A model generated the notes under the pieces. It was not told the origin of the DNA, made no database searches, and was given only the letters and a program-made list of their open reading frames with translations. From the NCBI RefSeq assembly GCF_035917415.1, contig NZ_CP109073.1, positions 4,572,501-4,636,500 on the forward strand: a stretch of 64,000 nucleotides of DNA. The letters are read 5' to 3'. Origin of the DNA: Streptomyces sp. NBC_01803 (GTDB lineage: Bacteria; Actinomycetota; Actinomycetes; Streptomycetales; Streptomycetaceae). The position numbers and the translations under genes were made by a program. Each line of letters opens with the position of its first letter. Within the stretch, counting starts at the first letter, position 1. Positions 9,019 through 17,578 of the stretch are shown piece after piece.

Positions 9019-9774
9019 ATGGTGTCCTTGTGGACGTACTGGCGGCATGGCGGCATGCCCAAGCAGAAGTTCGACACGGTCGGCGGCCCGTCGACGTACG
9101 CGGTGGAGCTGACCAAGCGGAACGCCGTGGCCCCGCTGACGGGCGAGGGCGCGGAGACGGGCACGCTGCGGATCGAGCTGTCCTGGCGGACGCGCCCGCC
9201 CACCGACTTCAACCCGACGCAGTGGTCGACGCTGTGGCGGCGCCCGCTGGAGATCTTCAAGCCGGCCGAGGTACAAGGGCATTCGCAGGGCGTCGCCAGC
9301 ATCGATCTGGACCTGGCGTGCCTGTACGAGCTGAAGGACGGCTCCAAGGGGGTCATCCAGTCCCTGGGCGGTCTGGAGGGCGACTTCAACGCGCCGCCGT
9401 ACATCAAGCTCAGCGGCGACGACCGGTTCGGCACGGGCTCGGGCGAGAACCTCTACGTGAACCTGGACCACGCCGAGGAGTTCAAGCGGCTGCTCGTCTT
9501 CGTCTACATCTACGACGGCATCCCCGCCTTCGACCGCGCCGATGTCGTGGTCACGCTGGTGTCGGCCGACGGGAAGAACGTGGAGATCGGCCTGACCGAC
9601 CCGGCGCCGCACGCCCGGTCGTGCGCGGTGGCGCTGATCGAGCACCACAAGGGCCAGTTGATCGCGCGGCGCGAGGTGAAGTACGTGTACGGCTTCCAGT
9701 CCGAGATCGACCGGCTGTACGGCTGGGGCATGTCCTGGGGCCGCGGCACGAAGCCGAGCCGTCTGCGGGCCTGA
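9019..9774 (+). CDS. TerD-family stress protein
   Basis: The protein has 251 residues. The ATG at 9019 was chosen for its strong GGGGAGGGG ribosome binding site. TerD domains are calcium-binding beta-sandwich proteins of the Ter stress system. The acidic loops SIDLDLACLYELKDGSKG and FVYIYDGIPAFDRADVVV match the metal-binding face and the second conserved strand pair. The N-terminal extension with WTYWRHGGMPKQ is unusual for short TerD proteins but seen in streptomycete copies beside DUF475. It follows the DUF475 gene in the same direction. Confidence 0.9.
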   Translation: MVSLWTYWRHGGMPKQKFDTVGGPSTYAVELTKRNAVAPLTGEGAETGTLRIELSWRTRPPTDFNPTQWSTLWRRPLEIFKPAEVQGHSQGVASIDLDLACLYELKDGSKGVIQSLGGLEGDFNAPPYIKLSGDDRFGTGSGENLYVNLDHAEEFKRLLVFVYIYDGIPAFDRADVVVTLVSADGKNVEIGLTDPAPHARSCAVALIEHHKGQLIARREVKYVYGFQSEIDRLYGWGMSWGRGTKPSRLRA

Positions 9775-9884
9775 GTCTTCGCCACCCACTCGCCCACCCT
9801 TATCCCGGGTCCGCGCGGCGGATTCTCGCGCCCGGCGGCCACCGGGCTCCCTCCGGCGGAGCCCGGATGGGACGACCTCCTTGG

Positions 9885-10538
9885 TCAGGGCAGGAACTGC
9901 GGTCCCTGTGGGGGGAGGGTGAACGCCGGGTCGGGCTGGGGGTAGCCGTAGGCGGGTGGGCGGCGGGGGTCGGGGGCACGGCGGTTGGCCGCCGTGATGC
10001 CGAAGTCCGCCGCCAGCGCGATGAGTCCGCCCGGGTAGCCGCCGCCGGACGCTCTGAACTCCCAGCCGTTCCCGGCCACCCGCACCAGCTCGCCGCCGAC
10101 CAGGGCCGTCTCCCGGCGCAGCGGTGCCAGCGGCAGGACCGCGAGCGGCGCGCCGTCGGCCGCCGCCGCGTCGTGCAGGGCGAGCCGCGGCCGGCTGGCG
10201 GCGGCCCGGAAGTCGCCGTCCGCCGAGACGGCCAGCACCACGCGCCGCACCGTCGCGTCCAGCCGTGTCAGCTCCGCCTCCACGGTGTCCCGCAGCCCCT
10301 CCGCGTCCCGCCGCTTCGGCAGCCGCCTGACCAGGCCCGTCGGATGGCGCGGCTGGTTGTAGAAGATGAAGTCGCCCTCGGAGCGCACCCGTCCGCCCGC
10401 GTCGACCAGCAGCGCGGAGAGATCCAGATCCGGCACCGCGGGACCCGATCCGCGGCCGATCGGCGTCCAGCGCAGCACGACGCGCAGCACGCCGAAGGGA
10501 AGGTGAATTGTTGCCCCCTTCTCCAGCGCACGTGTCAT
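9885..10538 (-). CDS. TerD-family protein, divergent
   Basis: The protein has 217 residues from the ATG at 10538 (AGGA 11 bases upstream). It starts MTRALEKGATIHLP, the typical TerD N-terminal strand, with PDLDLSALLVDAGGRVRSEGDFIFYNQ as the conserved acidic/FYNQ segment near residue 33. The C-terminus is a Pro-rich tail (about 30 residues with several PQ/PP repeats) that could bind partners. It is transcribed divergently from the CitE-like/phosphoribosyltransferase/HAD operon, with only 117 bp between the starts, suggesting shared control. Confidence 0.88.
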   Translation of the reverse strand: MTRALEKGATIHLPFGVLRVVLRWTPIGRGSGPAVPDLDLSALLVDAGGRVRSEGDFIFYNQPRHPTGLVRRLPKRRDAEGLRDTVEAELTRLDATVRRVVLAVSADGDFRAAASRPRLALHDAAAADGAPLAVLPLAPLRRETALVGGELVRVAGNGWEFRASGGGYPGGLIALAADFGITAANRRAPDPRRPPAYGYPQPDPAFTLPPQGPQFLP

Positions 10539-10655
10539 AACAGGAATCCTGCCTGTCGCCACACCCCCGAAACAATGCCCCGCCTACGATTGCCGAGGGA
10601 TCCGGTGCTGCCAATGGGGCGACCGGAGTGGGCAAGTCAACAGTCGGGGAGTTCT

Positions 10656-11819
10656 ATGCGGCATTACGGGCACCTCTCGCCTGCGCAACGTCGCGCGCTG
10701 TTCCACCAGGAGCCGGCCGAATTCGGGCCGGATTCCCCCGTCAGGACCCTGGGCATCGCCCTCGGTGCCACCCTCTACAGTCCGGCCACCCGCACCCGCC
10801 TCGCCGCCGACATCCGCAAGCAGGCCGCGGCCGGTGTGGTGTCCATGGTGCTGTGCCTGGAGGACTCCATCAGCGACGCCGAGGTGCCCGGCGCCGAGGA
10901 GAATCTGGTCAAGCAGTTCCGCAAACTGCTGCGCGAGGACCGCCACGCCGACCTCCCGCTGCTCTTCGTCCGGGTCCGCGTGCCCGAGCAGATCACCAGC
11001 CTCATCAGCCGCCTGGGCCCGGCCGTCGCCCTGCTCACCGGCTTCGTGATCCCCAAGTTCACCGCCGACTCGGGCCCCGCCTTCCTGGAGGCCCTCACCG
11101 GCGCCGAGGTCATGTCGGGCCGCCGCCTGCTGGCCATGCCCGTGCTGGAGTCGCCGGAGCTGCTGCATCTGGAGACCCGCGCCCAGGGGCTGGCCGCCGC
11201 CGCCCGCGTGGTGGACAAGTACCGCGACCGGATACCGGCCGTCCGTCTCGGCGTCACCGACTTCTGCTCCGCCTACGGGCTGCGCCGCAGCCCCGAGATG
11301 ACCGCGTACGACGTTCACCTCGTCGCCTCCGTCATCGCCGACGTCGTCAACGTCTTCGGGCGCGCCGACGGCACCGGCTACACGGTCAGCGGCCCGGTGT
11401 GGGAGTACTTCCGGGGCCAGGAGCGGATGTTCAAGCCGCAGCTGCGCAACAGCCCGTTCAGCGGGCGGGCCGAGGGCCTGCGCACCCGGCTCATCGAGCG
11501 CGACATGGACAGCCTGCTCCAGGAGATCGAGCTCGACCGGGCCAACGGCCTGATGGGCAAGACCTGCATCCACCCCTCCCACGTCGCGCCCGTGCACGCG
11601 CTGTCCGTCGTCTCCCACGAGGAGTTCAGCGACGCGGCCGACATCCTGGGCACCGGCCCGGACGGCGGCGGCGTGCTCCGCTCCGCCTACACGAACAAGA
11701 TGAACGAGGTGAAGCCGCACCGCGCCTGGGCCGAACGGACCGCCCTGCGCGCCGAGATGTTCGGTGTCGCCCGGGACGGCGTCGACTTCGTGGACCTGCT
11801 CGGGGCGGGCATCGAATGA
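10656..11819 (+). CDS. HpcH/HpaI aldolase/citrate lyase family (CitE-like) protein
   Basis: A 387-residue TIM-barrel of the CitE/malyl-CoA lyase superfamily. The metal-binding Glu region is present (MVLCLEDSISD near residue 68), as are LLAMPVLESPE and the C-terminal GMTCIHP-like segment (LMGKTCIHPSHVAPVH). The start is the ATG at 10656, with GGGGA 5 bases upstream. In Ter-linked gene sets this family is thought to make or break a C-C bond of a small metabolite. It overlaps the next gene by ATGA. Confidence 0.9.
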   Translation: MRHYGHLSPAQRRALFHQEPAEFGPDSPVRTLGIALGATLYSPATRTRLAADIRKQAAAGVVSMVLCLEDSISDAEVPGAEENLVKQFRKLLREDRHADLPLLFVRVRVPEQITSLISRLGPAVALLTGFVIPKFTADSGPAFLEALTGAEVMSGRRLLAMPVLESPELLHLETRAQGLAAAARVVDKYRDRIPAVRLGVTDFCSAYGLRRSPEMTAYDVHLVASVIADVVNVFGRADGTGYTVSGPVWEYFRGQERMFKPQLRNSPFSGRAEGLRTRLIERDMDSLLQEIELDRANGLMGKTCIHPSHVAPVHALSVVSHEEFSDAADILGTGPDGGGVLRSAYTNKMNEVKPHRAWAERTALRAEMFGVARDGVDFVDLLGAGIE

Positions 11820-14245
11820 GCGCCCGCGACCCGATATGGACGGGCGAGTGGGTGGCGCGGCGGCTGGGCGTGCGGCTCAGCGGCGACGGCGTGCGCGAGC
11901 TGCTCGGCCTCGCCCTGCGGCGCAACCCGAAGCGCGCCCACCTGCTGGTGTCCCAGGTGCTGGGCAAGCACATCCCGCAGCGCCCGGCGGTCGTCCATGG
12001 CACCGGTGTCGAGCTCGGTCGCCGCGTCGCCGCGCTGCTGGGCGAGGCGGCGGCGCGCGAGGCCGTCGTCCTGGGCTACGCGGAGACCGCGACCGGCCTC
12101 GGGCACTGTGTGGCCGACGGCCTCGGCGGCGTCGCGTATCTGCACTCGACGCGCCGCCCGGTGCCGGGTGTCGAGCCGGTCGGCGGCTTCGAGGAGGAGC
12201 ACAGCCACCACACCTCGCATCTGCTGCTGCCCACCGACCCCGCGTTCCTCGCCGGGGGCGGGCCGCTGGTGCTGGTGGACGACGAGCTGTCCACCGGCCG
12301 GACCGTGCGCAACACCATTGAGGCGTTGCACCGCCGGTGGCCCCGGCAGCGGTACGTGGTCGCCGCGCTGGTCGACATGCGCACGGACACCGAGCGCGCC
12401 GCGCTGGAGAAGTTCGCCGCCGACCTCGGCGCCACCGTCGAGGTCACCGCGCTGGCGCGCGGCCGGGTCGGGCTGCCCGCGGACGTACTGGAGCGCGGCG
12501 CCGCCCTCGTCGCCGGACAGGAGGCCGAAGTGACGGATATCCAGGGGCGGTTCGCCGCGCGGTCGGTGCGGGTCGAGCTCGGCTGGCCGGACGGGCTGCC
12601 GGACGGCGGGCGGCACGGCTTCACGCCCGCCGACCGCGCGCGGCTGGAGGACGCGCTGCCGGGCGCGGGCGGGCGGCTGGCCGCCGCGCTGCCGCCGGGC
12701 GCCCGGCGGGTGCTGGTGCTGGGCACCGAGGAGCTGATCTACGTTCCGCTGCGGCTGGCCGCCGCGCTGGAACGGGAAGCGGCCGGTGTCGAGGCGTATT
12801 TCTCCACGACCACCCGTTCCCCGGTGCTGGCGGTCGACGACCCCGGCTACGCGATCCGCACCCGCCTCGGCTTCCCGGCGCACGACGCGCCCGCCGACGG
12901 GCCGGGCCCGCGCTACGCCTACAACGTCGCCGGGCAGGACTGGGACGCGATCGTCCTGGTCACCGACTCCGCCGGGGACACCCCCGAACTCCGTGCCGCC
13001 GACGGCCTGCTGGCGACGCTCGGCGCCCACGCCCCGCACCTGCTGCTGGCCGTGGTGCCCGCGCTGCCCGCGCCGCTCCTCTCGGCGCCGCGCGGCGGCG
13101 ATCTGCCGGCGCCGCTGCGCGGCCCGGCGTTCTCCTCCTACGCGCCCGACGAGGTCGGCTGGCTGCTCCAGGACCTGTCCGACGTCACGCTGGAGGCCCC
13201 GGCCGAGGAGCGGGAGGAGGCCATCCAGTCCGGCGGCGCGCACTACGCCGAGTCGCTGCCCGTGGAGTTCCAGCCCAGCGAGGAGTACCAGCGGCTCTTC
13301 CACACGGCCCTCGACGCCTCGGCGGACCGGGTGGCCCGCGCGGTCGGCACCGTCACCGAGGCCGTGCTCGCCGAGCGCGCCGGCCGGGTGCCCGTGCTGG
13401 TGTCGCTGGCGCGCGCCGGCACGCCCGTCGGCATCCTGATGCGCCGCTGGGCCCAGCACGCCCACGGCCTGGACCTGCCGCACTACGCCGTCTCCATCGT
13501 GCGCGGCCAGGGCATCGACACCACCGCGCTGCGCTGGCTGGCCGCCCACCACGACCCGGCCGACGTGGTCTTCGTGGACGGCTGGACCGGCAAGGGCGCC
13601 ATCACCCGGGAACTCACCGACGCGCTCGCCGGGTTCCCCGGCTTCGACCCCGGCCTGGCCGTGCTGGCCGACCCGGGCGGCTGCGTCACCACCTTCGGCA
13701 CCCGCGAAGACTTCCTCATCCCCTCCGCCTGCCTCAACTCCACGGTGTCCGGGTTGATCTCCCGCACGGTGCTCCGCGCCGACCTGGTCGGTCCCGACGA
13801 CTTCCACGGTGCCAAGCACTACCGCGACCTGGCCGGCGCCGACGTCTCGAACCACTTCCTCGATGTCGTCGGCGCCCGCTTCACCGACCCCGGCCTGGCC
13901 GAGGGCGTGGCCGCCGACACCGCCGCCCTGCTGGCCGCCGACCGCACCCCCACCTGGGAGGGCTGGCGGGCGGTCGAGCGGATCAGCGAGGAGTACGGCA
14001 TCGGCGACGTGAACCTCGTCAAGCCCGGTGTGGGCGAGACCACACGGGTCCTGCTGCGCCGCGTGCCCTGGCGCGTTCTCGCGCGGCGTGGCGCGGGGGC
14101 CGATCTGGATCACATCCGGTTGCTGGCGGGCCAGCGCGGGGTGCCGGTCGAGGAGACAGACGACCTGCCCTACAGTTGCGTCGGGCTCATCCACCCCCGT
14201 TACACCAAGGGCGCCACCGGTGCCGACGGAAAGGCCGCACAGTGA
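11816..14245 (+). CDS. Ter-associated double phosphoribosyltransferase-domain protein
   Basis: An 809-residue cytoplasmic protein starting at the ATG that overlaps the previous stop. Residues about 20-240 are a PRTase_2-type domain with a PRPP-binding loop LVLVDDELSTGRTVRN near residue 155. The middle (about 240-450) fits the TRSP module that follows PRTase_2. Residues about 480-800 form a PRTase_1 (StiP-like) domain with a second loop VVFVDGWTGKGAITREL near 585. The two transferase units are fused here, whereas many genomes encode them separately. Family knowledge places them in a Ter-linked pathway that probably builds a ribosylated small molecule; the product is unknown. It overlaps the HAD gene by GTGA. 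Confidence 0.85.
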   Translation: MSARDPIWTGEWVARRLGVRLSGDGVRELLGLALRRNPKRAHLLVSQVLGKHIPQRPAVVHGTGVELGRRVAALLGEAAAREAVVLGYAETATGLGHCVADGLGGVAYLHSTRRPVPGVEPVGGFEEEHSHHTSHLLLPTDPAFLAGGGPLVLVDDELSTGRTVRNTIEALHRRWPRQRYVVAALVDMRTDTERAALEKFAADLGATVEVTALARGRVGLPADVLERGAALVAGQEAEVTDIQGRFAARSVRVELGWPDGLPDGGRHGFTPADRARLEDALPGAGGRLAAALPPGARRVLVLGTEELIYVPLRLAAALEREAAGVEAYFSTTTRSPVLAVDDPGYAIRTRLGFPAHDAPADGPGPRYAYNVAGQDWDAIVLVTDSAGDTPELRAADGLLATLGAHAPHLLLAVVPALPAPLLSAPRGGDLPAPLRGPAFSSYAPDEVGWLLQDLSDVTLEAPAEEREEAIQSGGAHYAESLPVEFQPSEEYQRLFHTALDASADRVARAVGTVTEAVLAERAGRVPVLVSLARAGTPVGILMRRWAQHAHGLDLPHYAVSIVRGQGIDTTALRWLAAHHDPADVVFVDGWTGKGAITRELTDALAGFPGFDPGLAVLADPGGCVTTFGTREDFLIPSACLNSTVSGLISRTVLRADLVGPDDFHGAKHYRDLAGADVSNHFLDVVGARFTDPGLAEGVAADTAALLAADRTPTWEGWRAVERISEEYGIGDVNLVKPGVGETTRVLLRRVPWRVLARRGAGADLDHIRLLAGQRGVPVEETDDLPYSCVGLIHPRYTKGATGADGKAAQ

Positions 14246-15069
14246 CCACTCTCGTCGCCACCGATCTGGACCGCACCCTCATCTACTCCGGGGCCGCCCT
14301 GGGCCTGGACATGCCGGACGCCGAGGCGCCCCGGCTGCTCAGTGTCGAAGTGCACGAGGCCCGGCCGCAGTCGTTCATCACCGAGCCCGCGGGCCGCATG
14401 ATCGCGGAGCTGGCCGCGCACCCGGACGCCTTCTTCGTGCCGACCACCACCCGCACCCGCAAGCAGTACCGCCGGATCAACTTCCCCGGCCCGGTGCCGC
14501 GGTACGCGATCTGCGCCAACGGCGGCCACCTGCTGGTGGACGGCCGGACCGACTACGACTGGAACACGTCGGTCCGCCAGGCGCTGGCCGCCGACTGCGC
14601 TCCGCTGGAGGAGGTCCGCGACCACCTCAACCGCACCGCCGGCCCGGCCTGGCTGCTCAAGGAGCGCGAGGCGGAAGAGCTGTTCACCTACCTCGTGGTG
14701 GAACGCGCCCTGATGCCGGACAGCTGGCCCAAGGAGCTGGCCGCCTGGGCCGAGCCGCTCGGCTGGACCGTCTCGCTCCAGGGCCGCAAGCTCTACGCCG
14801 TGCCGCGCCCGCTGACCAAGAGCGCCGCCGTCGCCGAGATCGTCCGGCGAACGGGGGCGCGTACGGTGCTGGCGGCCGGGGACTCGCTGCTCGACGCCGA
14901 CCTGCTGCTGGCCGCCCACGAGGGCTGGCGCCCCGGGCACGGCGAGCTGGCCTCGACGGGCTGGGCGGCGCCGCACGTCGTGGCGCTGTCCTCGCACGGC
15001 GTCAGATGCGGGGAGGAGATCCTGCGGACCCTCCTGCGGCGGGTGGCCGCCCTGTCGGCGGGGTCGTGA
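14242..15069 (+). CDS. HAD-superfamily hydrolase of the Ter biosynthetic cluster
   Basis: A 275-residue Cof-like HAD phosphatase. Motif I is VATDLDRTL (Asp nucleophile and general acid), motif II is VPTTTRTRK, and the C-terminal LAAGDSLLDADLL gives motif IV. It starts at a GTG overlapping the upstream stop, so it is translationally coupled to the phosphoribosyltransferase. In Ter gene sets the HAD enzyme is expected to dephosphorylate the ribosyl product. Its last 68 bases overlap the 3' end of the convergent DUF4383 gene. Confidence 0.88.
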   Translation: MTTLVATDLDRTLIYSGAALGLDMPDAEAPRLLSVEVHEARPQSFITEPAGRMIAELAAHPDAFFVPTTTRTRKQYRRINFPGPVPRYAICANGGHLLVDGRTDYDWNTSVRQALAADCAPLEEVRDHLNRTAGPAWLLKEREAEELFTYLVVERALMPDSWPKELAAWAEPLGWTVSLQGRKLYAVPRPLTKSAAVAEIVRRTGARTVLAAGDSLLDADLLLAAHEGWRPGHGELASTGWAAPHVVALSSHGVRCGEEILRTLLRRVAALSAGS

Positions 15070-15664
15070 GCTCGCGGCGGCGCCGTTCGACCAGCTCGCG
15101 GTGCCGCCGCTCCTCGCCCGCCGCCCCGGGATTCCGCGCCCGCCAGTAGGGGTTGTCGTGCGGGAGCCGGCCGCTGACCCGGCCGTACATGCCGAACGTC
15201 ATCAGCAGCAGGCCGACGGCGAAGCTGAAGATCACGTTCGGCATGCGGAAGTTGAGGATGTTGGCGTCGGTCTCCAGCAGCGCCAGGTTGACGAAGCCGC
15301 TGAGGATGAACGCGACGCCGAGCACCATGTTGAGCGTGGACGCGAAGTTCCCGCCCTTGACCATGCCGCCGAACAGCAGCAGGCCGACGACGATCGACAG
15401 CCAGCCCAGCGCGCCGTTGGTGTTCAGCCCCCAGACGCTGTCGTCGCGGGTGTCGAACATGCCGATGTTCTCCGTCAGCCCGAGGACGCCGAAGATCACC
15501 AGGCCCAGGCCCACCAGCCCGGCGCCGATCCGGTAGACGCGGCTCAGGCGGCGGTCCGCGGGCAGGTGCTCGTCCAGCCTGGTCCGCCGCAGCAGGGCGC
15601 GCGGCCCGGTGTGCGGCAGGCGCGGCTCTCCGCGCGCGTTGGTGCCGACCAGTGATGCGGGCAT
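15002..15664 (-). CDS. DUF4383 membrane protein
   Basis: The protein has 220 residues from the ATG at 15664, preceded by GAGGAG. Four transmembrane helices (about residues 45-65, 80-105, 110-135 and 145-165) form the DUF4383 domain, flanked by charged cytoplasmic tails with an Arg-rich C-terminus. The function of the family is unknown. The coding end runs into the convergent HAD gene by 68 bp, an unusually long antisense overlap. Confidence 0.85.
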   Translation of the reverse strand: MPASLVGTNARGEPRLPHTGPRALLRRTRLDEHLPADRRLSRVYRIGAGLVGLGLVIFGVLGLTENIGMFDTRDDSVWGLNTNGALGWLSIVVGLLLFGGMVKGGNFASTLNMVLGVAFILSGFVNLALLETDANILNFRMPNVIFSFAVGLLLMTFGMYGRVSGRLPHDNPYWRARNPGAAGEERRHRELVERRRRELTTPPTGRPPAAGGSAGSPPRI

Positions 15665-15767
15665 GGCGCTCCTCCTCGGCGCTCTCGCTCGGCCTGCTCG
15701 ACCGTCCTCCTCGGTCACTCGACCGTCCTCGGTCGGGAGCACTCCGCGTACCCGTCCGGGAGGGTTC

Positions 15768-17096
15768 TTAACGCCCGGACCGGATCGTCTCCACCACGGC
15801 CGCGACCATGCCCCGCACGGCCTCGGTCTCGGTCAAGAACAGCCAGTAGTCCGGGTGGCGCCCGCCGCTCTCCAGCGTCTCGATCGCCCGTTCCAGCCGC
15901 TCCACCGCCGCGTCCAGCGGCCGGGCGTGGCGCGGCTCGGGGAACGTCCGGCCGGTCATCGCCAGCCGCTGCGCGTCGCGGACCACGAACCGGGTCTTCT
16001 CGATCTCGCGCTTCGGGTCGAACGACACCTCGTTGAGCCGCCGCAGCCGCTCCCCGGCCGCCGATACCGCCTCGTCGGTGCGGCCCAGCAGCGCGTGCAC
16101 GTCCTGGAGCAGGACCGTGGCCTCGGCGAACCGCCGCTCCTCGCGCGCCCGCCGCGCGCGGGCCAGCACCTCGTGCGCCTGCCGCACGGACTCGGCCGCC
16201 TGCCCGGGCACCCCCCGCAGGTCCTGCCAGCAGGCGGCGCTGAAGCGGCGGCGCAGCTCGCTCAGCACGGGGTCGACGTTCCCGGCGCGGGTGGTGATGG
16301 CCTCGGCGCGGGTGCGCAGGCTGGACAGCCGCTTGTCGATCTCGGCCGCCAGCCCCGGCAGCCGCCGCGCCTCGGCGGCGATCGTCTCGGCCCGCCGCCG
16401 CACGTCCTCGGCGCGGCGGATCGTCGGCTTGATGCCGTGTCGGCCCGCGCCCTCGTTGAGCAGCCGCAGCTCCGGGCCGAGCGCGGCGAGCGCGGCGGCC
16501 AGGTCGTCGGCCGGCAGCCCGGCGGCGCGGGCGCCGTCCAGCGCCCCGGTCGCCGCCCGCAGCGCCTGCCGGGCGCGCTCCACGGCCGGGGCGACCTGCG
16601 CGAGCTGCGACTCGGCCCGCTCGGCGAGCGGCCCGAGCCCGCGCCCGAACCGCTCCAGCTCCTCGCGGGCGCGCGTCAGCTCGTCCCGGACGCGCAGCAG
16701 CTCCTGCCGGGCGCGGGCCGCCGCTCCGGCGTCCAGGGCGCCGCTGTCGAGGTCGTGCGCGTCCACGACGGCGATGTACTCCTGGCTGACCCGGTCGACG
16801 CGCTGCCCGAAGGCGGCGAAGTCGGCGGCGGCGAGCGCGGCCTGCCGGGTGTCGTCGGCGGCGGTGATGGTCTCCACGGTGATCCGCAGATCGCGCTGCG
16901 CGCTGTCCAGCTCGTAGAAGGCGTCGGCGGCGGCGTCCTTGGCCCGCTGGGCGTCCGCCCGCAGCTCCTCCACCCGCCCGCGTCCCCAGCGCCGCGCCCC
17001 GGCCCCGGCGAAGGCCGCCGGCAGGACGGCGAGCAGCAGCAGTGGCGGCAGCAGCACCGAAGCGGCCAGATCCCTCGCTCTGCGCGTCGCTGCCAC
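15768..17096 (-). CDS. Membrane-anchored coiled-coil protein of unknown function
   Basis: A 442-residue protein with an N-terminal membrane anchor or signal (residues 10-32, LAASVLLPPLLLLAVLPAAF). An almost entirely alpha-helical, Ala/Arg/Glu-rich remainder with heptad character follows. There are no enzymatic motifs and no cysteine pairs; the single Cys is in RFSAACWQDL. The architecture suggests an extracytoplasmic or membrane-tethered scaffold. It lies between DUF4383 and tRNA-Val and is transcribed on its own. I do not recognise a named family. Confidence 0.75.
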   Translation of the reverse strand: MAATRRARDLAASVLLPPLLLLAVLPAAFAGAGARRWGRGRVEELRADAQRAKDAAADAFYELDSAQRDLRITVETITAADDTRQAALAAADFAAFGQRVDRVSQEYIAVVDAHDLDSGALDAGAAARARQELLRVRDELTRAREELERFGRGLGPLAERAESQLAQVAPAVERARQALRAATGALDGARAAGLPADDLAAALAALGPELRLLNEGAGRHGIKPTIRRAEDVRRRAETIAAEARRLPGLAAEIDKRLSSLRTRAEAITTRAGNVDPVLSELRRRFSAACWQDLRGVPGQAAESVRQAHEVLARARRAREERRFAEATVLLQDVHALLGRTDEAVSAAGERLRRLNEVSFDPKREIEKTRFVVRDAQRLAMTGRTFPEPRHARPLDAAVERLERAIETLESGGRHPDYWLFLTETEAVRGMVAAVVETIRSGR

Positions 17097-17177
17097 GTGC
17101 CCTACTCCCCACGTAAACCGGCCAGGTGCTCCCCGGCGGCCATTCTCCCACCAGCCCCGGCCTCACGGGCGGCCGTG

Positions 17178-17183
17178 TAGGCT
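17178..17183 (+). promoter_or_regulatory. -10 element of tRNA-Val
   Basis: TAGGCT lies 13 bases before the mature 5' end of the tRNA, the expected spacing for a short-leader tRNA transcript. No convincing -35 could be fixed. Confidence 0.4.
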
Positions 17184-17196
17184 GTGGCGCGATCCC

Positions 17197-17268
17197 GGGT
17201 GCATAGCTCAGCGGTAGAGCGCCGCCCTTACAAGGCGGATGTCGGCGGTTCGAACCCGTCTGCACCCA
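17197..17268 (+). tRNA. tRNA-Val (anticodon TAC)
   Basis: A full cloverleaf can be drawn. The acceptor arms GGGTGCA and TGCACCC pair perfectly. The D arm is GCTC/GAGC. The anticodon stem CCGCC/GGCGG holds the loop CTTACAA with anticodon TAC. The T arm has GGTTCGAA, and the discriminator base is A. The 3' CCA is not encoded. It reads GUA (and by wobble GUG) valine codons. Confidence 0.96.
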
Positions 17269-17505
17269 CCCTGTCGTCCCCCTTCACCCGACCCGGCGGA
17301 GCCGGTCGGACGCGGCGGTGACACCCGTCGGCCCGGACCGGGCGATCACGGCAATCATGGCAATCACCAGGGCAGCGCGGGGACATCGCGTGCCGGAATC
17401 CTTGACGCCCGCCGCGCGGCGCGGTGTTGTGCGGCGCGGTGTTATGGGTGGGCCGATTTATCGACCCGGAGTGACGCGGCCGACCGCGGCCGGAATATGC
17501 CGGGG

Positions 17506-17532
17506 ACGTTCGTAGGAATGATCAACGAACGT
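17506..17532. promoter_or_regulatory. Inverted repeat before the DUF574 methyltransferase gene
   Basis: ACGTTCGT (17506-17513) and its exact complement ACGAACGT (17525-17532) are separated by 11 bp. A -10-like TATTCT begins at 17533, so a protein bound to the dyad would cover the promoter of the methyltransferase gene. The rest of the 310-bp stretch between the tRNA and this gene has no coding potential, only short GC-rich repeats around 17410-17450. Confidence 0.45.
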
Positions 17533-17578
17533 TATTCTGCGGGCTGTTGATCCATTCTGGAGCCGAGGGAGAACCCGC

